From contig JABDGM010000032.1 in assembly GCA_013286045.1 (NCBI GenBank), positions 1 to 43,437 on the forward strand: a DNA stretch of 43,437 nucleotides, read 5' to 3'. This DNA comes from Planctomycetota bacterium. Its GTDB lineage: Bacteria > Planctomycetota > Planctomycetia > Pirellulales > Lacipirellulaceae. Under the pieces are notes generated by a model. That model searched no databases and was not told the origin of the DNA. It saw nothing but the letters and a program-made list of their open reading frames with translations. The translations under genes were made by a program, and so were the position numbers. This document shows, piece by piece, positions 36,537 to 43,379 of this stretch. Numbering within the stretch: position 1 is the first letter of the stretch; every line of letters begins with the position of its first letter.

Positions 36537-36610
36537 CCCACTACTAAACCGACCAGTGCCGCCCCGTTCACTCTGCTGCATGGGGTCGAACATGATTCCA
36601 GTGATTTGAA
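36537..36610 (+). repeat. Structured intergenic repeat, partial copy 3
   Basis: Matches the first half of copies 1 and 2 (CCCACTACTAAACCGACCAG, then TGCC), with a diverged middle, and ends in GATTCGCAGC-like sequence just before family A copy A5, joining the two repeat types. Confidence 0.55.
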
Positions 36611-36629
36611 TCGACTACGCGATTCGCAG

Positions 36630-37124
36630 CTAACTGGTGAGACACACAATCAGCCCCAGCAATATAGCAACGAGCGTCGTGGCGATTAGGAGAGTGCGGA
36701 GGGTGAAACGATTGGACCAAAACGATGCCCAAGCAATTAACGAGAGCACGCAAAATAGTATTGTGAGCGTCCACAACGGAACGTAAATCTTTGTGAGGGT
36801 TTCATTGGTTCTCCCAAACGCCGACATATTTATCTTTTGATGACGAATGCCTCCCCAAAAACGGGACGGCCGTTCTGCTGCCGATGAATCAGTAGCCACC
36901 CATCTACTTGTGGACATCTGGTTAACTTCCCACTTTGCAGGGAAGCTCATAAAGCCGATTATCAACACACCCTGGACGTCCCCAACGGTAATCGACGCGC
37001 CCCGATTAATTGGTAAGGTTAACTGATCAAGATACCAGTAGCTTCGTACCCATAACCCAACCAACAGCACCGCCACTACTCCCCACGCCACCGACCACGC
37101 GATTCGCAGCTTGCGGTGTTTCAT
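36630..37124 (-). CDS. Family A membrane protein, copy A5
   Basis: 164 residues with start MKHRKLRIAWSVAWG, helix 1 at ~9-28, a ~75-residue unique exported part (LTLPINRGASITVGDVQGVL; WEVNQMSTSRWVATDSSAAE), helix 2 (LWTLTILFCVLSLIAWASF), then FTLRTLLIATTLVA. Separated by 3 bases from the stop of A6, so co-transcription is likely. Function unknown. Confidence 0.85.
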   Translation of the reverse strand: MKHRKLRIAWSVAWGVVAVLLVGLWVRSYWYLDQLTLPINRGASITVGDVQGVLIIGFMSFPAKWEVNQMSTSRWVATDSSAAERPSRFWGGIRHQKINMSAFGRTNETLTKIYVPLWTLTILFCVLSLIAWASFWSNRFTLRTLLIATTLVAILLGLIVCLTS

Positions 37125-37127
37125 CTT

Positions 37128-37595
37128 TTATCTCGTGAGCCACATGATCAGCCCCAGTGATATGGCGACGAGTGTCGTGGCAATTAGTAGAGTGCGGAGG
37201 GTGAAGCGACGAGACGAAGGTAGCCATAGCAATCCGCCGAGAGCGACCGACAGGATGATTAAAAACCAGTTTGGCGCTGCAATGTTAAAACTAGTTGGAG
37301 TCGATACCATCGCAAAGCCGCTCAACATGCCGTGCTTTCGCATCCACGGGGAATCATGATCAGCGGTGCTGGCACGAAGTGCGAAATCAAGCCGCACACC
37401 CAAAGAGCTACTGTCGAAAAATATTAGGTTCATACTTGCCCCATACGACTGCAGCGCTACCGCGTGTACTGCTTCTGTAGGAAGCTGGAGATAGTCTGTC
37501 CACCAGTAACTCCTCACCCACAACATGACCAGCAGCACCGCCACGATTCCCCACGCCACCGACCACGCGATTCGTAGCTTGCGGTGTTTCACCAT
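37128..37595 (-). CDS. Family A membrane protein, copy A6
   Basis: 155 residues starting MVKHRKLRIAWSVAWG (one added Val; a GTG three bases later gives the usual form). Unique exported part (YLQLPTEAVHAVALQSYGAS; GVRLDFALRASTADHDSPWM), helix 2 (NWFLIILSVALGGLLWL), end module FTLRTLLIATTLVA. It is 51 bases downstream of the gene at 37647-38294. Function unknown. Confidence 0.85.
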   Translation of the reverse strand: MVKHRKLRIAWSVAWGIVAVLLVMLWVRSYWWTDYLQLPTEAVHAVALQSYGASMNLIFFDSSSLGVRLDFALRASTADHDSPWMRKHGMLSGFAMVSTPTSFNIAAPNWFLIILSVALGGLLWLPSSRRFTLRTLLIATTLVAISLGLIMWLTR

Positions 37596-37646
37596 GGGCC
37601 ACTCTTCTGGTCCGGTTCCTTCGAAGCGAATGGGTCAGGTTGTGAT

Positions 37647-38294
37647 CTACTTTCGATAAAGCCACACGATAAAGCCACGCAGCGATTCCGTCGTATTTTT
37701 TGGATATGGATCACCTCGGCTCGACATTCGGTAGCGCCGCAGCACGTACGTCGATGTAAAGTTTGGCAGGGTAAGCGGCGCGGGTCCCACACCTTCGCCA
37801 TATGACTGAAAGCCATCCCCTATTAACCAAATCTTATCGTTGGTTGCCGTGCCGCGTACGGTAGCAGTTGACGTCCCAAAGCGGTACTTCCAGTTTCCGT
37901 CAACGTCGTCGCGAAAGAATTTCAGTGTGACGAGGTTCTCGCCGGGATCGAGCGGGACCGCCCGATCCGTTGGCGCGGGAATGCCGGTCTTCGGTACCTC
38001 GCCTACATTGCAATAAACGGAAACATCCTCGCGAGGCGGTATGTAAATTCTCCACCGCGAAGTGTGCTCATCGTCAGATACCACCGTGATGGCTTGAATT
38101 CTCATCGGGTCATCAATCGTCAAGCGGCCCACCTCAGTGCGCAATGCCCGTAACTCAGTGCGCATTGGTGCGATTTCGCACCAAAGTTGCACAATGACAA
38201 TTGCCATGCCGGCGATCGTCAGCAGAAGTAGCGCCGAAAAGAGAGAAACGTGCGGACGCCACCGCGCTTTCTGCGCTGATTCCGGTTCGCTCAT
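37647..38294 (-). CDS. Membrane-anchored protein with coiled coil and array-derived tail
   Basis: 215 residues from the ATG at 38294, which has GGGGGATC upstream; 33 more in-frame residues upstream look like array sequence. One membrane helix (SLFSALLLLTIAGMAIVIVQ, about 17-36), a short coiled coil (MRTELRALRTEVGRL), and an exported beta-rich domain (AITVVSDDEHTSRWRIYIPP; ENLVTLKFFRDDVDGNWKYR). Its C-terminus, GFIVWLYRK, resembles the end of the family A 3' box (GLIVWL), so it may have joined the array by recombination at that box. Function unknown. Confidence 0.7.
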   Translation of the reverse strand: MSEPESAQKARWRPHVSLFSALLLLTIAGMAIVIVQLWCEIAPMRTELRALRTEVGRLTIDDPMRIQAITVVSDDEHTSRWRIYIPPREDVSVYCNVGEVPKTGIPAPTDRAVPLDPGENLVTLKFFRDDVDGNWKYRFGTSTATVRGTATNDKIWLIGDGFQSYGEGVGPAPLTLPNFTSTYVLRRYRMSSRGDPYPKNTTESLRGFIVWLYRK

Positions 38295-38393
38295 AAGATC
38301 CCCCATCATCGCATTACTTCCGAAGTACTTGTGGCAGTACAGCCAAACTAGCTTAACAAGCGTGGTCAATAGTAAGTCCACATTCTCCTGCAA

Positions 38394-38583
38394 CTAGCGC
38401 GGCACCGATTAGAAACATGCGAACGCTGAAATGAATCCAAGGAACTGCTCCAAGGGAGCTTACGAGCACAAGGTGCGACCAGTGCGGCAGTGATGCATCG
38501 AATCCCCGACGAGTTATTTGAAGATCGAGTTCTCAGGTACCACTCGGCGGATGCATTGCAGTATTATGCTTGCGGTGGTTCAT
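38394..38583 (-). pseudogene. Decayed family A copy
   Basis: From a diverged start (ATG at 38583, MNHRKH) through one or more stops to a recognisable end (FDASLPHWSHLVLVSSLGAV, PWIHFSVRMFLIGAALVA). Compared with intact copies the middle is nearly absent (about 190 bases against 450-500). It shows that the edges outlast the interior. No product is expected. Confidence 0.65.
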
Positions 38584-38740
38584 ATCAGTGCTCTGCGAAG
38601 CCGCCCAGCCCGACGGCAAAAAGTCGGAGATTTATAGCGTGCGGAACGACGAAGCGTACGATCGAAGTTGACTTTTAACTTGAACTGGCGATGATTCCCC
38701 CGCCATTTAGTCGGGAGAGGGGATTGGACAGGGAGATTCA

Positions 38741-39394
38741 ATGAGTGTACGCACTGTAGCCGGGGTTTTCGCCATTATTTTTGGGTTCTCAGGTTTCAAT
38801 TCTTGTGGAGCTTCCGTTTCGATAGATGCAGCGGCGTTTGGTTGGTATGCAGAGGATGGTAGAAATGATCCTGCGAATATCGATACGTTCACAGGAACGT
38901 ATGTAATAAACTATCGTTCCTGGTTCCTTTTTGACCTCTCGTCCGTGCCGACACCGGTTACGTCAGTCACACTCCAATTGGAGACTGAAGCTGAATGGAG
39001 CCCACTCAGCCAAGGCGTCAACGTATTTGATGTCGCCTCCTCAAAAGCCGAATTGATTAAACCTCATGAGAAGGACAATCCGGTTTCTGAAGCCATCTAT
39101 GCGGATTTAGGATCCGGGAGCCTTCTCGGCACGTATTATTTTGGCCAAGTAGGTCAAGTGTATGATCTTTCCTTGGACAGCCAAGCACTTTTCGATATTA
39201 ATAATTCCACCGACCATCTATTTGCGGTGGGATTAGACGCCGGCGATGGGGGCGTGCGTTTTAGTTTTGTCGCGGATCAACCTAAAATCCATCGCCTAGT
39301 TATTACGACTGTCCCGGAGCCGCAATCCTTGCTTCTTTCGATGATTCCCGTGGTTGCATTCCAATTTTCAACTTTCCGGTTTCGACGCGATTAG
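38741..39394 (+). CDS. PEP-CTERM secreted protein
   Basis: 217 residues. Signal peptide (residues 1-24, MSVRTVAGVFAIIFGFSG onward), an exported beta-sandwich-like domain of ~160 residues, and a C-terminal sorting signal VPEPQSLLLSMIPVVAFQF followed by STFRFRRD, the PEP-hydrophobic-basic pattern read by exosortase. AGGGAG lies just before the ATG. It is one of few plus-strand genes among the minus-strand family A array, and its end abuts a detached family A 5' box. Probably part of the cell envelope or extracellular matrix; the specific role is unknown. Confidence 0.87.
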   Translation: MSVRTVAGVFAIIFGFSGFNSCGASVSIDAAAFGWYAEDGRNDPANIDTFTGTYVINYRSWFLFDLSSVPTPVTSVTLQLETEAEWSPLSQGVNVFDVASSKAELIKPHEKDNPVSEAIYADLGSGSLLGTYYFGQVGQVYDLSLDSQALFDINNSTDHLFAVGLDAGDGGVRFSFVADQPKIHRLVITTVPEPQSLLLSMIPVVAFQFSTFRFRRD

Positions 39395-39410
39395 TGTGTC
39401 CTCGCAGCGG

Positions 39411-39446
39411 ACCCGGCCGCGCGATTAGCAGCTTGCGGTGTTTCAT
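39411..39446 (-). pseudogene. Detached family A 5' box
   Basis: Reads ATG-AAA-CAC-CGC-AAG-CTG then CTAATCGCGCGGCC on the minus strand, matching the first ~10 codons of family A (MKHRKL-IA) and stopping at the PEP-CTERM gene end. The CCCCATCAGC leader is present upstream at ~39457-39466. A remnant of a lost copy. Confidence 0.65.
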
Positions 39447-39480
39447 CGGGGGTACTAGCTCGCTGATGGGGAAGTAATTC

Positions 39481-39627
39481 CTATCTAATGAACTCTGTGG
39501 TGCTCGGAGAAAAATCACCAACGTCTAGCGGCGGATTCTTTGATGGCCGCGTGAGGTAGATTCCAGCCACGAGCAAGAAGGCAAGCAAAGTCGTAACGAG
39601 TAGGAGTGTTCTTAGGCTGTACTTCAT
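39481..39627 (-). CDS. 48-residue membrane protein with 'SLRTLL' module
   Basis: Start MKYSLRTLLLVTTLLAFLLV, one membrane helix, then a short polar tail ending STTEFIR. The module resembles the C-terminal family A helix but is at the N-terminus. It begins 11 bases after the stop of A7 on the same strand, so they are probably co-transcribed. Function unknown. Confidence 0.6.
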   Translation of the reverse strand: MKYSLRTLLLVTTLLAFLLVAGIYLTRPSKNPPLDVGDFSPSTTEFIR

Positions 39628-39637
39628 GCCTAACATC

Positions 39638-40126
39638 CTACCGCGCACTAGCGAGCCACACGGTCAGGCCCAGCCCAACGGCAACGAGCGTCGTGGCGAT
39701 TAGGAGAGTGCGGAGAGTGAATCGGCATCGCACCCACGGCATGTATATGCTGAAAGCTGCGAATGCGGTGAACGCCCAAAATGGAAACCAAGCCAAAGTA
39801 AACGGCCCGGCAGTCGCATGATAGAACCCTAGCGTCCCCTCCACGGGATAAACTCGTTTGCCATCGAACATCAAGACCTGTTCGTGTAATGATTCGATCG
39901 GCCTGATTTCCCATTGAAAACCGACTGATGGTGCCCTGTTCGGTGCCAATTCTTCCGTTGCAATGCCGACTGCTCCCAAGCGAATCCGAACTTGTACGTC
40001 GCGACCCAGGAGCCGATCGGCTAGGAAGTCATACCGCCAGTAACTCCGCGCCCACAGCCCGACCAGCAGCGCGACGACCACTCCCCACGCCACCGACCAC
40101 GCGATTCGCAGTTTGCGGTGTTTCAT
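39638..40126 (-). CDS. Family A membrane protein, copy A7
   Basis: 162 residues: MKHRKLRIAWSVAWG, helix 1, a unique exported part (YDFLADRLLGRDVQVRIRLG; VGFQWEIRPIESLHEQVLMF; DGKRVYPVEGTLGFYHATAG), helix 2 (FPFWAFTAFAAFSIYMPW), end module FTLRTLLIATTLVA. It starts six bases after the stop of the gene at 40132-40602; CCCCATCA lies in that gene's end. Function unknown. Confidence 0.85.
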   Translation of the reverse strand: MKHRKLRIAWSVAWGVVVALLVGLWARSYWRYDFLADRLLGRDVQVRIRLGAVGIATEELAPNRAPSVGFQWEIRPIESLHEQVLMFDGKRVYPVEGTLGFYHATAGPFTLAWFPFWAFTAFAAFSIYMPWVRCRFTLRTLLIATTLVAVGLGLTVWLASAR

Positions 40127-40131
40127 CGGGA

Positions 40132-40602
40132 CTATTGCGGTGATGGGGAATTGGTTCGGCAGCGGCGCTCTAAAATTCCGAGCAGTTCTAAGAACATCCC
40201 GCCATCGTCCGATTTCTCTTCATCGCCGTTCAAGTAATGAGCTACAATTACCGCATCCGAAAGCGACTCATTCCACCGAGCGATTTTTGCGACCCGATTT
40301 TGTATCGGAGCGATTGGCGGACCTGATGCTATTCGGTCCAAGATTTTGCAGCACCGATCCCACTCTTCAGCCGGAATCGCGCCCTCTACGTTATTGATCT
40401 CTGTCGCTCTGCGCCGCTCACCATAAAAAGTGCCATCCGGCTTCACGGCGCGAATATAAAAGAATTCTCCATTAGATTTTGAGTGCCAGAGAATCGCAAA
40501 ATTGGCGTCCATATCGTTCCCTATCGCGGGTTTAATTCCAAGCCGTTTCATCGCATTCCGATCTCGGCGTCCATCCGATTTCAGAATGTACATATTCGGC
40601 AT
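40132..40602 (-). CDS. Soluble protein of unknown function
   Basis: 156 residues from the ATG at 40602, with GGGA upstream; 21 further in-frame residues are really a decayed family A 5' box read in another frame. Soluble (MPNMYILKSDGRRDRNAMKR; ANFAILWHSKSNGEFFYIRA; GAIPAEEWDRCCKILDRIAS). No family recognised. Its position directly after a detached 5' box suggests it replaced the interior and end of a family A copy. Confidence 0.65.
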   Translation of the reverse strand: MPNMYILKSDGRRDRNAMKRLGIKPAIGNDMDANFAILWHSKSNGEFFYIRAVKPDGTFYGERRRATEINNVEGAIPAEEWDRCCKILDRIASGPPIAPIQNRVAKIARWNESLSDAVIVAHYLNGDEEKSDDGGMFLELLGILERRCRTNSPSPQ

Positions 40603-40639
40603 GGCAGTTCCCGCACGGTCCGAACCGGACGCGACAACT

Positions 40640-40682
40640 CTCCACCCACCGACCATGCGATTCACAGTTTGTGGTACTTCAT
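40640..40682 (-). pseudogene. Detached family A 5' box with stop codon
   Basis: The minus strand reads MKYHKL, stop, IAWSVGG, an obvious relative of MKHRKLRIAWSVAWG with the Arg codon changed to TGA. It ends as the upstream edge of the gene at 40132-40602. Confidence 0.65.
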
Positions 40683-40692
40683 ATCTTTGCCG

Positions 40693-40779
40693 CTACTCCA
40701 GCCACACGATCAGCCCCAGCCCAACGGCAACGAGCGTCGTGGCGATTAGGAGCGTGCGGATGCTCACGACCTCATTCAC
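40693..40779 (-). pseudogene. Detached family A 3' box (28-residue open reading frame)
   Basis: The family A ending (IRTLLIATTLVAVGLGLIVW) stands alone directly after the ankyrin gene. A GTG overlaps the ankyrin stop codon, so a 28-residue membrane peptide could be translated by coupling. The DNA is as well conserved as in intact copies although no family A body precedes it. Confidence 0.65.
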
Positions 40780-41245
40780 TTAGCTTGAGCAGATATGATT
40801 CGACCTGCTTGTGTCCGTTCTCGCTCGCCAAATCAAGAGCCGATTTAAGGTCGTTGTCTCGCAAACTTAAATTTGCACCCTTTTCGGTTAGGTATTTGAC
40901 GATTGCTAGTTGTCCACTAAAAGAAGCCCACATAATCGGAGTTCGGTCCTTTCGAGACCGTTCGTCAATATCAGCGCCGGCGTTGAGCAACAATTCAACA
41001 ATTTCCTTATTGCCGCGATTCGACGCATACATAAGAGGAGTGCTACTCCAAGAATCTCGCGCGGTTACGGGCGCTCCTTGTGCCAGAAGATTTCTCACCG
41101 TATCAACATCGCCGTGGTACGCTGCGTCAATGAGCCAGGACGGCATTCTTAGCCACTGAATAGCCAAGAAGAGCGATAAAACGCATGCAACGCTTGCCAC
41201 CACTAGCAATAGTCGTCTCAAACTGAATCGAACTATGGCGATCAT
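40772..41245 (-). CDS. Membrane-anchored ankyrin-repeat protein
   Basis: 157 residues from the ATG at 41245. N-terminal anchor MIAIVRFSLRRLLLVVASVA, containing an FSLRRLL module like that of family A ends. Then about four ankyrin repeats (DAAYHGDVDTVRNLLAQGAP; STPLMYASNRGNKEIVELLL; RTPIMWASFSGQLAIVKYLT; KSALDLASENGHKQVESYLL). Ankyrin repeats bind proteins; the partner is unknown. Upstream is copy A8, downstream is a free family A 3' box. It appears to occupy a place in the array normally taken by a family A body. Confidence 0.9.
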   Translation of the reverse strand: MIAIVRFSLRRLLLVVASVACVLSLFLAIQWLRMPSWLIDAAYHGDVDTVRNLLAQGAPVTARDSWSSTPLMYASNRGNKEIVELLLNAGADIDERSRKDRTPIMWASFSGQLAIVKYLTEKGANLSLRDNDLKSALDLASENGHKQVESYLLKLSE

Positions 41246-41264
41246 CAAACGCTTTTCCGATGCG

Positions 41265-41765
41265 TCATCTTGCCAAGCAGTAAATCAACCCTAGCCCAAC
41301 GGCAACTAGCGTCGTGGCGATTAGAAGTGTGCGGAGGGAGAAATTCCAGGGGAGCCAAGGGATTGCGCCGACTGAGGCTGCCAAAAGCGTGAGAAACCAA
41401 TGTGGTAGTAGTAGCCCATAACCGAGTCGGTTCAGACCGACTCCGAATCCTGCCGATGTCAGTGCAGGGCGATACAAATATCCGTCTTCGCCGACCTTAT
41501 AAAAAGCTGTCTCGACCTCTTGTTGCCCCTCATCGTCGCTATCTGAATCGGTGAAGTAATACGAGCCCTCGCCCAAGGTTATCTCTATGTGCTGCACGCC
41601 AATGCGACCTGCTGCCGATTCAAAAGTCCAACGATAGTGCCTTCCTTCTGGCTCCAAACAATAAGAATCTATCCGCCAATGGCTCCGCGCCCACAGCGCA
41701 ACCAGCAGTACCGCCACCACGCCCCACGCCACCGACCATGCGATTCGCAGCTTGCGGTACTTCAT
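41265..41765 (-). CDS. Family A membrane protein, copy A8
   Basis: 166 residues: MKYRKLRIAWSVAWG, helix 1, a unique exported part rich in Asp/Glu (YYFTDSDSDDEGQQEVETAF), helix 2 (PHWFLTLLAASVGAIPWLP), end module FSLRTLLIATTLVA. Its ATG overlaps the stop of A9 by ATGA. Function unknown. Confidence 0.85.
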   Translation of the reverse strand: MKYRKLRIAWSVAWGVVAVLLVALWARSHWRIDSYCLEPEGRHYRWTFESAAGRIGVQHIEITLGEGSYYFTDSDSDDEGQQEVETAFYKVGEDGYLYRPALTSAGFGVGLNRLGYGLLLPHWFLTLLAASVGAIPWLPWNFSLRTLLIATTLVAVGLGLIYCLAR

Positions 41766-42208
41766 CTACTTACTCGTAGCCACACGATCAGCCCCAGCCC
41801 AACGGCAACGAGCGTCGTGGCGATTAGGAGCGTGCGGAGGCTGAAACGATTCGACACCCTCAGCCATGGTCCGATAATGGCGCATGCTATGACCGGCGAT
41901 ATAAGGGCAAACGGAATCGGCATAATGAAGTTTCGATGGCCGCGCATCCAATTATAGCGAGGCGATGGTGAGGAAGGGGCATCCGTTCGATACCTCCATT
42001 CACTAGCCTCGCCATTTGGAACATCGCTAAGAATCCAAGCGAATTGCAAAGTGCCGGAATCAGACTTTAGGTTCAAATAATCAAATCCGTTGAGGTCACC
42101 AGTTACGACATCGGCCCACCAGTAGCTCCGTACCCACAGCACGGTCAGCAGCACCGCCACCGTTCCCCACGCGACCGACCACGCGATTCGCAGCTTGCGG
42201 TGTTTCAT
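41762..42208 (-). CDS. Family A membrane protein, copy A9
   Basis: 148 residues: MKHRKLRIAWSVAWG, helix 1, a unique exported part (VTGDLNGFDYLNLKSDSGTL; DVPNGEASEWRYRTDAPSSP), helix 2 (PIPFALISPVIACAIIGPW), FSLRTLLIATTLVA, then an LRVSR tail. The RVSR end and the ATGA coupling to the next copy are the same as at the A3/A2 junction, so that junction has been duplicated. CCCCATCAGC lies ahead of its start. Function unknown. Confidence 0.85.
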   Translation of the reverse strand: MKHRKLRIAWSVAWGTVAVLLTVLWVRSYWWADVVTGDLNGFDYLNLKSDSGTLQFAWILSDVPNGEASEWRYRTDAPSSPSPRYNWMRGHRNFIMPIPFALISPVIACAIIGPWLRVSNRFSLRTLLIATTLVAVGLGLIVWLRVSR

Positions 42209-42238
42209 GGCGGTGCTATTAGCGCTGATGGGGAGGGG

Positions 42239-42448
42239 TTAGCTAATTGGACGACTTGCTCGCCAAAGATTTAAGATGCCCGCAAGAGCACAAATCGCAA
42301 CCACGATGAATTGAATAGTACGGTTCCTATCCGGTTGCCAGAAATAACCGAATTCTACGGTCATTAGCAGGAATATAATTCCCAGACCGATATGCATTTT
42401 CCCGGTTGTAGGTTTAAGAAGCCGTTTCGACATGCTTCTGTCTTCCAT
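42239..42448 (-). CDS. Small two-helix membrane protein
   Basis: 69 residues from the ATG at 42448, which has GGAGAG at good spacing (a GTG start at 42463 is less likely). Two membrane helices: MHIGLGIIFLLMTVEFGYF and IQFIVVAICALAGILNLW. No family recognised. It lies between A9 and the family B gene at 42492 on the same strand. Confidence 0.6.
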   Translation of the reverse strand: MEDRSMSKRLLKPTTGKMHIGLGIIFLLMTVEFGYFWQPDRNRTIQFIVVAICALAGILNLWRASRPIS

Positions 42449-42491
42449 GTAAAAGCTCTCCACGAGGGGCGGGGAGGTTAGTCGGTCGGAT

Positions 42492-42710
42492 TTAATCGAT
42501 TATGTGAGGCTTATGGTACTGCGACCACGAATAACTGACGACGACGATTGCGTAAAAAATCGACATCGCTGCTTGCCTGTAAGATTGCTCCGCCAACGCG
42601 CGATTGCCATGATCATACACTGCAAATAGTAAAACTCCCGGGACAATTGCGTATGAGACTATGTTTCGCACAATTCCGCCGCCCTCTCGACCAGTTCTTT
42701 GATCGTCCAT
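42492..42710 (-). CDS. Family B small membrane protein (MDDQRTGR start)
   Basis: 72 residues: start MDDQRTGREGGG shared with 35421 and 35734, then helices (NIVSYAIVPGVLLFAVYD; AAMSIFYAIVVVSYSW). The bases before the ATG (GCTGACGT) resemble the family B leader. A third family B member, on the opposite strand and 7 kb away. Function unknown. Confidence 0.6.
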   Translation of the reverse strand: MDDQRTGREGGGIVRNIVSYAIVPGVLLFAVYDHGNRALAEQSYRQAAMSIFYAIVVVSYSWSQYHKPHIID

Positions 42711-42726
42711 ACGTCAGCCGCCCCAA

Positions 42727-42850
42727 CTATACGAACGCATCCAAGTGCTGTTCAACGCACGCCTGCATATCCACAACCGTTTCGCGTAGCTCTTCGGCCA
42801 TCGCGTATAAGTCCGCGTAGATCGGCTAGTATCTCGTCAGCCTTAGTAGC
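42727..42850 (-). pseudogene. Frameshifted paralog of the gene at 34404-34589
   Basis: The minus strand encodes PIYADLYAMAEELRETVVDM, nearly identical to residues 30-50 of the gene at 34404, but about five bases are missing upstream of it (after CTAG), so the start is in another frame; the tail also differs (QACVEQHLDAFV). Relic of a duplication. Confidence 0.65.
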
Positions 42851-42854
42851 GCCA

Positions 42855-43379
42855 TTACGCCGGTCCCGCATGGTCTGTTTTTCCTATTCGCCTTTTATCT
42901 TTCCCTTCAATTGTCCATCCGGCTTTCCCATCAGCGCGTTCTAAAAAGCAAACGTCTGCGACCTCTGACAAGTCGTAGTACGTAATCCTCCGACCGCATA
43001 CGGTCGTTGGCGGCATGGACTCAGATTCTTGGTACGTCGTACTAAACGATCCCTCGAAATCTGGGTTTCCAAATTTCGTTATGGCGTCTTCAATTGTTTT
43101 AATGGGACGCAGCACTTCCGCCAAACGGTCTTTTTCTTCTCGCGAGACCGTGACAAATAATTGGTCTCGTTTCGATTGTGGAGCAACACCTCCACACCAC
43201 GGGCAATGATAAATCGCTAGATTTGCTTTGCCACCCGGATAATCGCCATACGTGAACACGAACTCATTCATCTCTTTGATGAATTCAATCGGATTGCCTG
43301 GTTCATCGGCGGCTCGTTGCAAGTAGCCGCACTCACACAATTGCGTCGTTACGGAATAAAATGTGGGCTTGTCGTTCAT
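42855..43379 (-). CDS. Conserved-looking protein with Cys-rich zinc-ribbon motifs
   Basis: 174 residues. CECGYLQRAADEPGNPIEFI near residues 15-34, then NLAIYHCPWCGGVAPQSKRD near 53-72, give two Cys pairs that could bind zinc; SREEKDRLAEVL follows. This resembles a small bacterial domain of unknown function that I cannot name with certainty (perhaps the DUF6980 type). Soluble. It opens the minus-strand gene set that leads into the array. Confidence 0.65.
   Translation of the reverse strand: MNDKPTFYSVTTQLCECGYLQRAADEPGNPIEFIKEMNEFVFTYGDYPGGKANLAIYHCPWCGGVAPQSKRDQLFVTVSREEKDRLAEVLRPIKTIEDAITKFGNPDFEGSFSTTYQESESMPPTTVCGRRITYYDLSEVADVCFLERADGKAGWTIEGKDKRRIGKTDHAGPA

Noticed and set aside
35378-36610. 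Integron cassette array
   Set aside because: The repeats lack the RYYYAAC and GTTRRRY core pairs of attC sites, and no integrase is in the window.
38490-38678. 62-residue plus-strand frame
   Set aside because: It overlies the decayed family A copy read in reverse; no independent support.
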